This document shows positions 34,309 to 43,177 of a DNA stretch of 45,823 nt, one piece after another; position 1 is the first letter of the stretch, and every line of letters begins with the position of its first letter. Made by a program: the position numbers and the translations under genes. The notes under the pieces are model-generated. The model searched no databases. It was given only the letters and a program-made list of their open reading frames with translations, and was not told where the DNA came from. Source of the DNA: Flavobacteriales bacterium (lineage in GTDB: Bacteria; Bacteroidota; Bacteroidia; Flavobacteriales_D; Parvicellaceae). The stretch covers positions 1 to 45,823 of the forward strand of contig JAQWSL010000017.1 in assembly GCA_029243225.1 (NCBI GenBank), in the 5' to 3' direction.

Positions 34309-34902
34309 TTAAATTTTAGATGCTAATAATAGTTTAGAGTGTAGTATTTCAACCTGATTTTTCAAATCCAATACAGATAAATCATTTTCAATAATATAAT
34401 CAGAATATTTTATTTTTTCTTTATCACTCATCTGATTATTAATTCGTTGTAAAACATCTTCTTCTAAACTTCTATCTCTAGCTAGCACTCTTTCTATTCT
34501 AATTGATAAGGGACAAGTAACAAGAATAATTTTATCCATTTGTTTATAAGCTCCGCTTTCAATTAAAATTGCAGCTTCTTTAATAATGTATTTCGCATCC
34601 TGGTCTGCAACCCAAGAATTAAAATCTTCAGCAACAAAAGGATGTACAATTGAATTTAGTTTATCTAATGATTTTTTAGAATTGAAAACTAATTCTGATA
34701 GATAATTCTTATTTAAATAACCATATTTAAAAGATTCATTTCCAAACGATTGAGTTATTAATTTTCCCAGATTTTTATTGGAATTCATTAACTTTTTGGC
34801 ACTTAAGTCAGAGTTATAAATTGGAATGCCAAGATCTGAAAAAATATTCGCAACTGCTGTTTTACCAGTTCCAATACCTCCTGTTAAACCAATCTTAAGC
34901 AT
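34309..34902 (-). CDS. coaE: Dephospho-CoA kinase
   Basis: The 197-residue P-loop kinase begins LKIGLTGGIGTGKTAVANIF with the Walker A GGIGTGKT (8-15), followed by the dephospho-CoA pocket (YNSDLSAKKL), IVHPFV and the lid region RIERVLARDRSLEEDVLQRI. It phosphorylates the 3' hydroxyl of dephospho-CoA, the last step of coenzyme A synthesis. It is the final gene of a five-gene minus-strand operon and begins 6 bases after yajC; the order nusB, DUF1573, yajC, coaE is conserved across Bacteroidota. Confidence 0.95.
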   Translation of the reverse strand: MLKIGLTGGIGTGKTAVANIFSDLGIPIYNSDLSAKKLMNSNKNLGKLITQSFGNESFKYGYLNKNYLSELVFNSKKSLDKLNSIVHPFVAEDFNSWVADQDAKYIIKEAAILIESGAYKQMDKIILVTCPLSIRIERVLARDRSLEEDVLQRINNQMSDKEKIKYSDYIIENDLSVLDLKNQVEILHSKLLLASKI

Positions 34903-34908
34903 TTTAAT

Positions 34909-35250
34909 TTATTTTTTATCTCCACCACCCATTGCAGCGTTCCCAGCAGTCTCAGTTGTTAATTGCGTAGAGCTATCTAAAGAAACTGCAGATTTTTCAA
35001 CCTTAAGTTTAACACCACCTTCTACTTGAAGTATAATTGTTGATTCTTTAACTTCAGCTACTTTACCGTGAATTCCACCGATTGTTTGAACACTATCTCC
35101 TTTTTTTAAATTATTTCTAAGCTCTTCTAATTTTTTTCTTTTCTTATTTTGAGGTCTAATCATAAAAAAGTAAAAAACCAATAGCATTGCACCAAAAAAT
35201 GCATAGGTAGTCCAGCCATTAGGCTCTTGAGGTGTTTTTAAAAAAATCAT
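34909..35250 (-). CDS. yajC: Preprotein translocase subunit YajC
   Basis: The 113-residue protein has a single transmembrane helix (about 15-32, YAFFGAMLLVFYFFMIRPQ) followed by the family motif RPQNKKRKKLEELRNNLKKGD and a small beta domain (GGIHGKVAEV, IILQVEGGVKLKVEKSAV). YajC associates with SecDF at the Sec translocon. The glycine-rich tail (AGNAAMGGGDKK) is longer than in E. coli. It lies between the DUF1573 lipoprotein and coaE with gaps of 21 and 6 bases. Confidence 0.95.
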   Translation of the reverse strand: MIFLKTPQEPNGWTTYAFFGAMLLVFYFFMIRPQNKKRKKLEELRNNLKKGDSVQTIGGIHGKVAEVKESTIILQVEGGVKLKVEKSAVSLDSSTQLTTETAGNAAMGGGDKK

Positions 35251-35271
35251 TCTATTATTATTTATTTATTA

Positions 35272-35697
35272 TTAAATACCTACAACTTCTCCTTTGAGAA
35301 ACAAACGATTTGTAGCAGGTCTAGTATTGGCAATTATTGAAATATATTTTCGTTGAGACCCAGGTCTCTTAGGAGTAAACTCAATTGGAATCTCACCTTT
35401 TTCTCCAGGAAGTATTGGATGCTTTGGCCAGTCTTTTAAAACAGTACAACCGCATGCAGCTTTTACAGAATGAATTAAAAGTGGCGTTTTACCAACATTT
35501 TTAAAAGTAAATGTGTGTGAAATAGTTGAGCCCATTGCTAAAGTATCAAAAACATATTCTAATTCTGAAAACTCTATAACTGGCGGGTTTTCAGGATCAA
35601 TCATATCTACAGTAATTGCAGGTAGCTGATCTGTTTTATCTGTAATACAACTTGCAGTAATTAAAGAAAATAGTAAAATAATTATTAAATTTTTCAT
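35272..35697 (-). CDS. DUF1573 lipoprotein
   Basis: The 141-residue protein has a lipoprotein signal ending in a lipobox (LITASC, C17), so it is anchored to a membrane on the periplasmic side. The mature part is a single Ig/ASH-like domain: FDTLAMGSTISHTFTFKNVG, then PLLIHSVKAACGCTVLKDWPK and PILPGEKGEIPIEFTPKRP, the DUF1573 hallmark with the CGC motif. No enzymatic role is known. Its ATG overlaps the nusB stop by four bases (ATGA), and it precedes yajC, the conserved Bacteroidota order. The linkage to yajC suggests an envelope or export function. Confidence 0.92.
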   Translation of the reverse strand: MKNLIIILLFSLITASCITDKTDQLPAITVDMIDPENPPVIEFSELEYVFDTLAMGSTISHTFTFKNVGKTPLLIHSVKAACGCTVLKDWPKHPILPGEKGEIPIEFTPKRPGSQRKYISIIANTRPATNRLFLKGEVVGI

Positions 35698-36641
35698 CCT
35701 ATTAATCCCCTTCCTGTTTTATTAATCACACCTTTCTTTTTTAAATCTGCAAAAACGTTGTCTAAAATTCCATTAATAAAACCATTACTCTTTGGCGTTG
35801 AATAAAATTTAGAAATCTCTATGTATTCATTAAGAGTTACCTTAATGGGAATAGAAGAAAACGAACTTGCTTCATTTATGGCCATATTCATAAGAATCAT
35901 GTCCATTTTAGCCAATCTATCCTGATCCCAGTTTTTTGTATAACTAGCAAGTACTAAATCATATTTTTCTTTATTTGATAGAGTTAGTTGAAATAAATCT
36001 TTTGCGAATTGCTCTTCATCCTCTTTCCATAGCGGAAGAATTATTTCTTGATCTTCACCATCTTCATTTAATGATTTTAATGTTTTTAAAACCATTGAAC
36101 AAACATGATCTATATCATCTACCCAATAAATGCTGTTTTCTTCAAAGAAATGATGTATTAAATCAAAATTACATATCTCCTTTTTAAATAACTTAATGCA
36201 ATTACTTTTATCTAATGTAAAGCCAGTGCCTTCTTCATTAGAAATCTCCAGAAAAGCCTCAGAATTTAGAAGATAATTGTATAATTTCTTTACAATATCT
36301 TGTTTCACATCGCCCACCCAATTTACACTTAGCTTTTCTGCAGCATTTAACAAAGATGTATTGCTACCAAGTGTTTTAATAAATGAATTCTTTAAAAAAA
36401 TTTGATGAACTATTGCGTCTTTAGAACTTGAAATCTTTCTATTTCTTACCTCTTCTAACTTTAGCTCTGCATGTCTTGCTAATTCACCAAATAGTGTTAA
36501 GTAAAAAACATACATTTCGTACATTTTAGAGATACTTAGCATTAATTCCTTGTTACCAGCAGGGTTACTACCATTGTCAGATTGAAAGAAAGCATACAAT
36601 GATTGAAGAATTTTAATTCTTATCTGTCTTCTATTTAACAT
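35694..36641 (-). CDS. nusB: Transcription antitermination factor NusB (long Bacteroidota form)
   Basis: The 315-residue protein opens MLNRRQIRIKILQSLYAFFQS and closes with the NusB core: LASYTKNWDQDRLAKMDMILM, INEASSFSSIPIKVTLNEYIEISKFYSTPKS and FINGILDNVF. NusB with NusE binds boxA in rRNA leaders to prevent premature termination. It is about twice the length of E. coli NusB because of a helical insertion between the first helix and the core, normal for the phylum. It begins one base after the leucine dehydrogenase stop and ends overlapping the DUF1573 gene. Confidence 0.94.
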   Translation of the reverse strand: MLNRRQIRIKILQSLYAFFQSDNGSNPAGNKELMLSISKMYEMYVFYLTLFGELARHAELKLEEVRNRKISSSKDAIVHQIFLKNSFIKTLGSNTSLLNAAEKLSVNWVGDVKQDIVKKLYNYLLNSEAFLEISNEEGTGFTLDKSNCIKLFKKEICNFDLIHHFFEENSIYWVDDIDHVCSMVLKTLKSLNEDGEDQEIILPLWKEDEEQFAKDLFQLTLSNKEKYDLVLASYTKNWDQDRLAKMDMILMNMAINEASSFSSIPIKVTLNEYIEISKFYSTPKSNGFINGILDNVFADLKKKGVINKTGRGLIG

Positions 36642-36642
36642 A

Positions 36643-37740
36643 TCAAGAATTTTTTTTAGCAGCTAATTCCTTTTGAATTCTTTGCTCAGCCATTCTGTTT
36701 GCAACTAAAAATGTAGGCAACCCTTCATTTTTAGAAGATTGAATAATATTAAATGTTGTAGAATATATATTCTCGGCCATTTTCATTACCTCTTCACTAG
36801 AAATATTCATCACTTCAGCATAACAATTCATTACTCCACCAGCATTAATTAAAAAATCGGGAGCATATAATATACCCTTTTCCATTAATAAACTACCGTG
36901 TACATGTTCATCTGCTAATTGATTGTTAGCTGCACCAGCAATGATACTACATTTTAATTCTTGAAGTGTATGATCATTAACAGTTGCCCCCAATGCACAA
37001 GGTGCATAAATGTCCATGTCTATTTTATAAATATCGTTAGGATTAACAACGTTACAAGAATATTTCTTTGCTACATGGCTTAGAATATCTTCATGAATGT
37101 CAGTTATAGTAATGTCTGCACCCTCTTTAGAAAGATAACCAACCAAGTATTCTCCAACATGACCAACACCTTGAACCGCAATTTTCTTTCCATTTAAAGA
37201 ATCATTTCCAAATTGAATTTTAGCCGCAGCTTTCATTCCCATGTAAACGCCAAAAGCAGTAACTGGGGATGGATCTCCACTCTTACCTGGCATTCCGGAA
37301 ACATGTTTAGTTTCTTTTGATATGTGAATCATGTCTTGAGGACTAATTCCAACATCTTCAGCTGTGATGTATGCTCCTGCAAGACTTTCAACATACCTAC
37401 CAAAGCTTCTGAATAAAGCTTCCGATTTGTCTTTTCTAGAATCACCAATTATTACAGCTTTACCACCACCTAAATTAAGATTTGAAATGGCATTTTTGTA
37501 GGTCATCCCACGAGACAATCTCAACACATCTCGAAGAGCCTCCGATTCACTCTTATATGACCACATTCGAGTCCCACCCAAAGATGGACCGCATACTGTG
37601 CTGTGAACAGCAATTATGGCTTTTAATCCTGATTCAGGATCTTGGCAAATGAGCACTTTTTCATGTCCCATTGTAAACATCTCAGAGACAACATCTGACT
37701 GTTTACTATTGTTGTTTGAAACTTCTTTAACTTCCATCAA
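36643..37740 (-). CDS. Leucine dehydrogenase-type Glu/Leu/Phe/Val dehydrogenase
   Basis: The 365-residue protein has the amino acid dehydrogenase catalytic region GPSLGGTRMWSYKSESEALRD, then RGMTYKNAISNLNLGGGKAVI with the two catalytic lysines, AEDVGIS, and a Rossmann domain with VQGVGHVGEYL. It would interconvert leucine (or valine/isoleucine) and the 2-oxoacid with NAD+, feeding branched-chain oxoacid oxidation. The closest family by motif is LeuDH rather than glutamate dehydrogenase, but substrate choice is inferred. It is the first gene of the nusB-coaE operon, an uncommon partner for that group. A second ATG at codon 2 is an alternative start. Confidence 0.9.
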   Translation of the reverse strand: MMEVKEVSNNNSKQSDVVSEMFTMGHEKVLICQDPESGLKAIIAVHSTVCGPSLGGTRMWSYKSESEALRDVLRLSRGMTYKNAISNLNLGGGKAVIIGDSRKDKSEALFRSFGRYVESLAGAYITAEDVGISPQDMIHISKETKHVSGMPGKSGDPSPVTAFGVYMGMKAAAKIQFGNDSLNGKKIAVQGVGHVGEYLVGYLSKEGADITITDIHEDILSHVAKKYSCNVVNPNDIYKIDMDIYAPCALGATVNDHTLQELKCSIIAGAANNQLADEHVHGSLLMEKGILYAPDFLINAGGVMNCYAEVMNISSEEVMKMAENIYSTTFNIIQSSKNEGLPTFLVANRMAEQRIQKELAAKKNS

Positions 37741-37789
37741 TTTATCGTTGAATAGGATTTAATAACTGGTTAATCTATAAAGAGCTTTG

Positions 37790-37797
37790 CAAATGTA
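37790..37797 (-). promoter_or_regulatory. Putative -7 element for the leucine dehydrogenase-coaE operon
   Basis: Minus-strand TACATTTG matches TAnnTTTG and lies 50 bases before the ATG at 37740, giving a leader of about 45 bases. Confidence 0.5.
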
Positions 37798-37849
37798 ATA
37801 TAATGTCTAATATTAAATATTATTTCATAAAAATATTCTTGATTACTAT

Positions 37850-37857
37850 TATATTTG
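37850..37857 (+). promoter_or_regulatory. Putative -7 element for the ABC exporter
   Basis: TATATTTG matches TAnnTTTG, ending 10 bases before the ATG at 37868, so the message would have only a very short leader. Confidence 0.5.
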
Positions 37858-37867
37858 AAATCAATTA

Positions 37868-39643
37868 ATGAAACCTCTTTTCCATCTCAATAAATATTTA
37901 GCAAAATACAAGTGGTATCTTTTGCTAGGCTTTTTATTTATTATCTTCTCCAACCTCTTCAAGGTTTACATGCCTGCAATTGTTGACCAAGCAGCAGATG
38001 AAATTTCCAATTATTTTAAAGACGCACAAAATGGTGATGTTAATACAAGAAATGAGCTTTGGAATGCTGGTTTAAAGCTAAGCCTTGTCTATTTGGCTTA
38101 TGCATTTATTAGCGGATTGTTCTTATTTCTAACCCGGCAAACTATCATCGTAATGTCTAGAAAAATTGAATATGATTTGAAAAATGACATTTTTGATCAT
38201 TATCAATCATTAAGCATGTCTTTTTTTAAAAAAAACAATACTGGTGACTTAATGAACCGAATTAGTGAAGATGTTGGTAAGGTTAGAATGTATTTAGGTC
38301 CTGCCATTATGTACACACTTAATGTATTTGTTCTCTTTACTATGGTCATTACATTTATGTTTAACAAGAATGTAAGTCTTACTCTATACGTACTCACTCC
38401 TTTACCAATATTATCTTTTATAATTTATAAAATCAGTTTTGTTATTAATAAAAAAAGTGAAAAAACACAAAAACAACAGTCTATGCTATCTACTTTTGTT
38501 CAAGAAGCATTTTCTGGAATAAGAGTTTTAAAAGCTTACAATAGACAAGCTTATTTTCAAGATAATTTTAAAAATGAAACAGAAAACTACAAAAGAGCAT
38601 CTTTAAGTCTGGCTTTTGTAAATTCATTTTTTCTTCCTGCTATTGTGCTATTAATTGGTTTAAGTACAATTCTAACAATTTACATTGGTGGTATTAAAAC
38701 AATAAACAACGAAATTGATTATGGTGACATCTTACAATTCATTTTCTACATCAACCTTCTTACATGGCCGTTTGCATCTATTGGTTGGGTTACATCTCTA
38801 ATACAAAGAGCTGCTGCATCACAAAAAAGAATAAATGAATTTTTGCTTCAAAATGAAACAATTGAAAACCTTAACCCTGAACACCAAATTGGCAGTATTA
38901 ATTCTTTAGCTTTTAGCAATGTGTTTTTTGAATATGAGCAAACCAACATAAAAGCTTTAAATAACATTACATTTCAGCTTAATAAAGGTCAAACTTTAGG
39001 TATAATTGGAAGAACAGGTTCTGGAAAGTCAACCATTGCTAATCTAATTTGTAGACTTTACGATTTAAACAACGGAACCATTCAAATTAATTCTAAAGAA
39101 ATAAATGAATTCAATTTATTTAGTCTAAGAGCTAAAATTGGATATGTTCCTCAAGATGTTTTTCTGTTTTCAGACACTATTAAAAACAACATTTTGTTTG
39201 GTATTGAAAATGACAATATAGATGCTGAGCTAGTAATTAATGCCGCTAAACAAGCACAAATCCATGAAGACATTATGGATTTTCCGGAAAAATACAACAC
39301 CAAAATTGGAGAAAGAGGCATCACTCTTTCTGGTGGTCAAAAACAAAGAATTTCTATAGCTAGAGCGTTAATTAGGAAACCCGATGTCTTAATACTAGAT
39401 GATTGCCTTTCTGCTGTAGATACTGAAACAGAAGATAAAATATTAAAAAATTTATATAGCAATGTTAAAAGTGATATCACTGTAATTATTGGGCACAGGA
39501 TAAGCTCTGTATCATCAGCAAATCAAATAATAGTATTAGAAAAAGGTAGCATTGTAGAAAATGGAAATCATTCAGAATTAATTAAAAAACAAGGCTATTA
39601 TTATGAAATTCATAAAAAGCAATTAATGGAAAAAAAACAATGA
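37868..39643 (+). CDS. ABC exporter half-transporter with degenerate Walker B glutamate
   Basis: The 591-residue protein has a six-helix exporter membrane domain (about 15-320) and a nucleotide-binding domain with Walker A GRTGSGKST (381-389), Q-loop VPQD (427-430), signature LSGGQ (487-491) and Walker B VLILDD (507-512). The usual catalytic glutamate after Walker B is D512, in LDDCLSAVD, the pattern of the degenerate half in heterodimeric exporters such as BmrC/BmrD. No partner half-transporter is adjacent, so it may be a homodimer or use a distant partner. It is likely a lipid, peptide or drug exporter; the substrate is unknown. It is followed after 62 bases by the PUR-protein gene. Confidence 0.92.
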   Translation: MKPLFHLNKYLAKYKWYLLLGFLFIIFSNLFKVYMPAIVDQAADEISNYFKDAQNGDVNTRNELWNAGLKLSLVYLAYAFISGLFLFLTRQTIIVMSRKIEYDLKNDIFDHYQSLSMSFFKKNNTGDLMNRISEDVGKVRMYLGPAIMYTLNVFVLFTMVITFMFNKNVSLTLYVLTPLPILSFIIYKISFVINKKSEKTQKQQSMLSTFVQEAFSGIRVLKAYNRQAYFQDNFKNETENYKRASLSLAFVNSFFLPAIVLLIGLSTILTIYIGGIKTINNEIDYGDILQFIFYINLLTWPFASIGWVTSLIQRAAASQKRINEFLLQNETIENLNPEHQIGSINSLAFSNVFFEYEQTNIKALNNITFQLNKGQTLGIIGRTGSGKSTIANLICRLYDLNNGTIQINSKEINEFNLFSLRAKIGYVPQDVFLFSDTIKNNILFGIENDNIDAELVINAAKQAQIHEDIMDFPEKYNTKIGERGITLSGGQKQRISIARALIRKPDVLILDDCLSAVDTETEDKILKNLYSNVKSDITVIIGHRISSVSSANQIIVLEKGSIVENGNHSELIKKQGYYYEIHKKQLMEKKQ

Positions 39644-39705
39644 TTTGTTTGGGTTTCTTTTGCTATAAGAAAAGAGTTAAGTAAATTGCATAGTAATTAA
39701 ACAAG

Positions 39706-40080
39706 ATGGAAGAAAACGATAAAAATAATTACAGAGATGAAATTTACTCTAACGCTGTAAGAGCTGGAAAAAGAACTTACTTTTTCGATGTAAAGTCTAC
39801 TCGCGGTGGCGATTATTATTTAACAATCACTGAAAGCAAGAAACGTTTTCAACAAGACGGATCTTTTCATTTTGAAAAACACAAACTATTTCTTTATAAA
39901 GAAGACTTTGAAAAGTTTAATGATGGATTGTCTGATGTAATAAATAAAATCCAAGAGCTTAATCAGGGAACGAATGATGATTCTTTACAGGCACCTAAAG
40001 ATGAACAATCTGATAACTCACCTGAAAGTGATTCTTCAGACAATAACAATTTCAAAGAGGTAGACTTTGACGATTTGTAA
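39706..40080 (+). CDS. PUR-type DNA/RNA-binding protein (DUF3276)
   Basis: The 124-residue protein matches the short bacterial PUR repeat family: DEIYSNAVRAGKRTYFFDVKS, YYLTITESKKRFQQDGSFHFEKHKLFLYKEDFEKF and a helix (about 65-85). Bacterial members such as Borrelia BpuR bind single-stranded nucleic acid; in Bacteroidota it is a conserved one-repeat protein thought to act as a dimer. The C-terminal 40 residues are a disordered acidic serine/asparagine tail. It probably has its own promoter in the 62-base gap; the minus-strand reductase is convergent with only 2 bases between. Confidence 0.88.
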   Translation: MEENDKNNYRDEIYSNAVRAGKRTYFFDVKSTRGGDYYLTITESKKRFQQDGSFHFEKHKLFLYKEDFEKFNDGLSDVINKIQELNQGTNDDSLQAPKDEQSDNSPESDSSDNNNFKEVDFDDL

Positions 40081-40082
40081 AA

Positions 40083-40601
40083 TTAGAAACTCATAAATCC
40101 TTTAAGCATTACTTCTAACCTTTTAATTGTTTGAACATCTACTATTTCAGTTTCGTCAATTAATTTATCTATTCCACTTAACTTGGGTTTATTAGAATAT
40201 ACTTCGATTTTAAGATGGTGTAATACACATGTGATATGATCTAAAGCTCTTAATGCTCCTGCATGTCCAGAAGACAACCCTATTAAACATGCCTTTTTCC
40301 CAGCCATAGAAAGATGATCTAATGAATCTATAAATGCTTTTAAAACACCAGGATAGCTTCCATTATACTCTGGAATTATAAAAATAAATTTTTGTGAATG
40401 ACTCATGTATTTAGTGGTTAATTCTAAATAATCTGGTGTACTATTACCAAAAGAATTATTAAAAATGAAATCTTCTGGGAGATTTTCTAATGACAGTATA
40501 TCGCTTTCAATTGCATTGTTATTGAATATATTTTGACAGGTCTTAGCAACTTTAATGCTGTTGCTGTTTTTTCTGTTAGTGGATGAAATTATTGAAATCA
40601 T
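40083..40601 (-). CDS. NADPH-dependent FMN reductase family protein
   Basis: The 172-residue flavodoxin-like protein opens MISIISSTNRKNSNSIKVAK, with the phosphate-binding SSTNRKNSNS loop for FMN, and has FIIPEYNGSYPGVLKAFIDSL and KKACLIGLSSGHAGALRALDH, the family motifs. It would reduce flavin or quinone substrates with NAD(P)H. The acceptor is unknown. Its upstream region holds a perfect 7-base-pair stem (40629-40646) 28 bases before the start, possibly a regulator site. Confidence 0.88.
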   Translation of the reverse strand: MISIISSTNRKNSNSIKVAKTCQNIFNNNAIESDILSLENLPEDFIFNNSFGNSTPDYLELTTKYMSHSQKFIFIIPEYNGSYPGVLKAFIDSLDHLSMAGKKACLIGLSSGHAGALRALDHITCVLHHLKIEVYSNKPKLSGIDKLIDETEIVDVQTIKRLEVMLKGFMSF

Positions 40602-40628
40602 AAAAAAATTATTAACAGTCTAATTCAT

Positions 40629-40646
40629 CTTACAATAATTTGTAAG
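40629..40646. promoter_or_regulatory. Perfect inverted repeat upstream of the FMN reductase gene
   Basis: CTTACAA-TAAT-TTGTAAG is an 18-base dyad, 28 bases upstream of the reductase ATG on the minus strand, a position compatible with an operator. Confidence 0.35.
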
Positions 40647-40789
40647 TAGCTGGATATCTTCTATTTAATTAGTTGCTATCTAGCTTAATTTTCAGTGTTT
40701 ATGTTAACAAACTGTAATTAGAGAGCCAATAAACAAAAATTTGTGTATAAATGAAACATAGATTAAGTCTTTATTTGATTAATTACAGA

Positions 40790-40797
40790 TAAATTTG
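40790..40797 (+). promoter_or_regulatory. Putative -7 element for the UPF0173-parAB unit
   Basis: TAAATTTG fits TAnnTTTG, 23 bases upstream of the ATG at 40821. Confidence 0.45.
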
Positions 40798-40820
40798 ATT
40801 TTAGATAAAATCTATCCATT

Positions 40821-41501
40821 ATGGAGGTCACTTTTTATGGTCATGCTTGTTTTTCAGTAAATATTGAAGGGAGAAAAATACTTTTCGATCCTTTTATTAC
40901 TCCTAACGAACTTGCCAATAATATAGACATTAACACCATAGAAGCTGATTATATCTTCATATCTCATGGACATGAAGATCATGTAGCAGATGTTGAGAAA
41001 ATTGCAAAAAAAACAAATGCTATTATCGTTTCTAATTTTGAAATTGTTAGCTGGTTTAACTCAAAGGGTCTTTCAAATTCACACCCAATGAATCATGGCG
41101 GCTCATGGAATTTTGATTTTGGCAAAGTAAAATATGTTAACGCTGTTCATAGCAGTACACTTCCAGATGGAAGTATTGGTGGGAATCCTGGAGGCTTTGT
41201 TATTGAATCTAAAGCTGGTAATTTTTATTTCGCTGGTGACACTGCACTTAACATGGACATGAAACTTATTCCACTATTTACAAAATTAGATTTTGCCATT
41301 TTTCCAATTGGAGATAATTTCACTATGGGTATTCAAGAAGCCATTGTTGCAGCTGATTTTGTTAAAGTAAACAAAGTAATGGGAGTTCATTACGATACAT
41401 TTGGGTACATAAAAATTGATAGTCAAGAAGCAATTAATTCATTTAAAAAAAACAACTTAACATTACTCCTTCCAGAAATAGGAGAAACAATTGAAATTTA
41501 A
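40821..41501 (+). CDS. UPF0173-type metallo-beta-lactamase-fold hydrolase
   Basis: The 226-residue protein has the fold's metal motifs: FYGHACFSV with [22 protein letters not shown] (HxHxDH), NHGGSW, FAGDTAL and a final [10 protein letters not shown] histidine. The UPF0173 family is broad and its reaction unknown; members act on small molecules. It precedes parA, overlapping nothing once parA is started at the ATG 41506, with a 4-base gap, so the two are likely co-transcribed. The active-site set looks intact. Confidence 0.92.
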   Translation: MEVTFYGHACFSVNIEGRKILFDPFITPNELANNIDINTIEADYIFISHGHEDHVADVEKIAKKTNAIIVSNFEIVSWFNSKGLSNSHPMNHGGSWNFDFGKVKYVNAVHSSTLPDGSIGGNPGGFVIESKAGNFYFAGDTALNMDMKLIPLFTKLDFAIFPIGDNFTMGIQEAIVAADFVKVNKVMGVHYDTFGYIKIDSQEAINSFKKNNLTLLLPEIGETIEI

Positions 41502-41505
41502 AATT

Positions 41506-42315
41506 ATGGGGAAAGTAATAACTATTGCAAATCAAAAAGGAGGAGTTGGGAAAACAACAACCGCTATAAATTTAGCTGCATGTTTAGGTGTTCTTGAAAA
41601 AAAGGTATTATTAATAGATGCCGACCCTCAAGCAAATTGCACTTCTGGTGTAGGTGTTGAATCGAACAATATTAATGGAAGTATTTATAATTGCATAGTA
41701 GATGCAAATTCTAACATTAAAGATTTTATCAAGGAAACCTCAAACCCAAACCTTTCAATTCTACCATCTCATATAGATTTAGTTGGTGCAGAAATTGAAA
41801 TGATTAATTTAAATCAAAGAGAGTATATAATTAAGAATCTTATTGCTCCTATTAAAGATTTATACGATTTCATTGTTATAGATTGCTCTCCCTCTTTAGG
41901 TTTAATTACTTTAAATGCCCTAACTGCATCTGATAGTGTGATAATACCGGTTCAGTGTGAGTACTTCGCTTTAGAAGGTTTAGGAAAGCTGTTAAATACA
42001 ATAAAAATTGTTCAAACCAGACTTAATTCAAATTTAAGTATTGAAGGAATCTTACTTACAATGTATGATACTAGATTAAGATTAGCTAATCAAGTTATTG
42101 AAGAAGTTAAACTCCATTTCCAACAATTAGTTTTTAATACAATCATACACAGAAACACAAGATTAGGGGAAGCTCCAAGTCATGGGGAAACAATAATTAT
42201 GCATGATGCAAGCAGTAAGGGTGCAATAAATTATTTGAATCTTGCAAAAGAAGTTTTAACTAACAACACTAAAGTTGAGAACAAACTAGACAAAATTTCA
42301 TCTGATGAGCTCTAA
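41506..42315 (+). CDS. parA: Chromosome-partitioning ATPase ParA (Soj)
   Basis: The 269-residue protein starts [20 protein letters not shown] with the deviant Walker A KGGVGKTT (11-18), then [11 protein letters not shown] and [19 protein letters not shown]. ParA binds DNA nonspecifically as an ATP dimer and moves ParB-parS complexes to segregate origins. A TTG at 41491 could extend the frame by five residues, but the ATG at 41506 matches the conserved family start. It overlaps parB by 11 bases. Confidence 0.95.
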   Translation: MGKVITIANQKGGVGKTTTAINLAACLGVLEKKVLLIDADPQANCTSGVGVESNNINGSIYNCIVDANSNIKDFIKETSNPNLSILPSHIDLVGAEIEMINLNQREYIIKNLIAPIKDLYDFIVIDCSPSLGLITLNALTASDSVIIPVQCEYFALEGLGKLLNTIKIVQTRLNSNLSIEGILLTMYDTRLRLANQVIEEVKLHFQQLVFNTIIHRNTRLGEAPSHGETIIMHDASSKGAINYLNLAKEVLTNNTKVENKLDKISSDEL

Positions 42316-43177
42316 AAAATCTGCTTTAGGAAAAGGATTAAGCGCTTTACTAGAAAATAGTAATACAGATATTACAACAAATAATACAAGCGCTAATCAA
42401 CAATTGTTAAGTAATATTTCAAGAATACCATTAAGTCAAATTGAAACAAACCCTTTTCAACCAAGAACACATTTTAAAAAAGAAGCTTTAATTGAACTTT
42501 CACACTCAATTAAAGAGCATGGAATAATTCAACCAATTACCGTTAGAAAAATTGGAAACAATAGATTTCAAATCATTTCTGGTGAAAGAAGGTATAAAGC
42601 TTCTGAAATTGCAGGGATAAATGAAATTCCAGCCTATATCAGACTTGCAGATGATCAGAGTATGTTGGAAATGGCAATCATTGAAAATGTACAGCGATCA
42701 GATTTAAATGCTATAGAAATAGGCCTTAGTTACAAAAGATTAATTGACGAATGTGACATTTCTCAAAATGAACTAAGTAATAGAATTGGGAAAAATCGAT
42801 CTACAATTGCTAATTTCATAAGAATCTTAAAGCTTCCTGAAGAAATTCAAATTGGCATTAGAGATAATTCAATAACTATGGGGCACGCTAGAGCCTTACT
42901 TTCTTTTGATAGTGAAAAAGAAATGCTTATAGCGTATCAAGAAATTTTAAAAAACAAGCTTTCTGTTAGAAACACAGAGAAACTAGGTGCTGTTAAAAAG
43001 GCTAAAACACCAATTGCTCTTTCAAGGTTTGAAAAAAGAATGCAATCAGAGCTAGCAATAAATTTTGAATCAAATGTTAAAATCAACAAATCAAATAAGG
43101 GTAATGGTAAAATTGTAATTCCGTTTAAAGACGACATTGATTTAAATAGAATTTTAGAATTATTAGACAACCAATGA
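42305..43177 (+). CDS. parB: Chromosome-partitioning protein ParB (Spo0J)
   Basis: The 290-residue protein has an N-terminal ParA-interaction segment ([15 protein letters not shown]), the CTP-binding domain with [26 protein letters not shown] and [12 protein letters not shown], and the helix-turn-helix ([23 protein letters not shown], with [10 protein letters not shown]) that reads parS. The C-terminal dimer domain is present. It loads on DNA near the replication origin; a nearby origin is expected but none is seen in this window. The start overlaps parA and the stop overlaps the DUF5683 ATG by four bases. Confidence 0.95.
   Translation: MSSKKSALGKGLSALLENSNTDITTNNTSANQQLLSNISRIPLSQIETNPFQPRTHFKKEALIELSHSIKEHGIIQPITVRKIGNNRFQIISGERRYKASEIAGINEIPAYIRLADDQSMLEMAIIENVQRSDLNAIEIGLSYKRLIDECDISQNELSNRIGKNRSTIANFIRILKLPEEIQIGIRDNSITMGHARALLSFDSEKEMLIAYQEILKNKLSVRNTEKLGAVKKAKTPIALSRFEKRMQSELAINFESNVKINKSNKGNGKIVIPFKDDIDLNRILELLDNQ

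Larger units (their letters stand above)
40602..40820. promoter_or_regulatory. Intergenic region with two inverted repeats
   Basis: This 219-base gap separates the FMN reductase and the UPF0173 gene. CTTACAA (40629-40635) and TTGTAAG (40640-40646) form a perfect stem around a TAAT loop. Just beyond it AGCTGGATA (40648-40656) pairs with TATCTAGCT (40677-40685) allowing one G-T pair. Nearer the hydrolase start is the -7 match TAAATTTG and a GATTTT/AAAATC hairpin (40797-40812). I saw no DnaA-box cluster or parS-like site. Confidence 0.45.

Noticed and set aside
41491-41505. Upstream TTG start for ParA overlapping the hydrolase gene
   Set aside because: The family starts at the ATG five codons later; the extra residues are not conserved.
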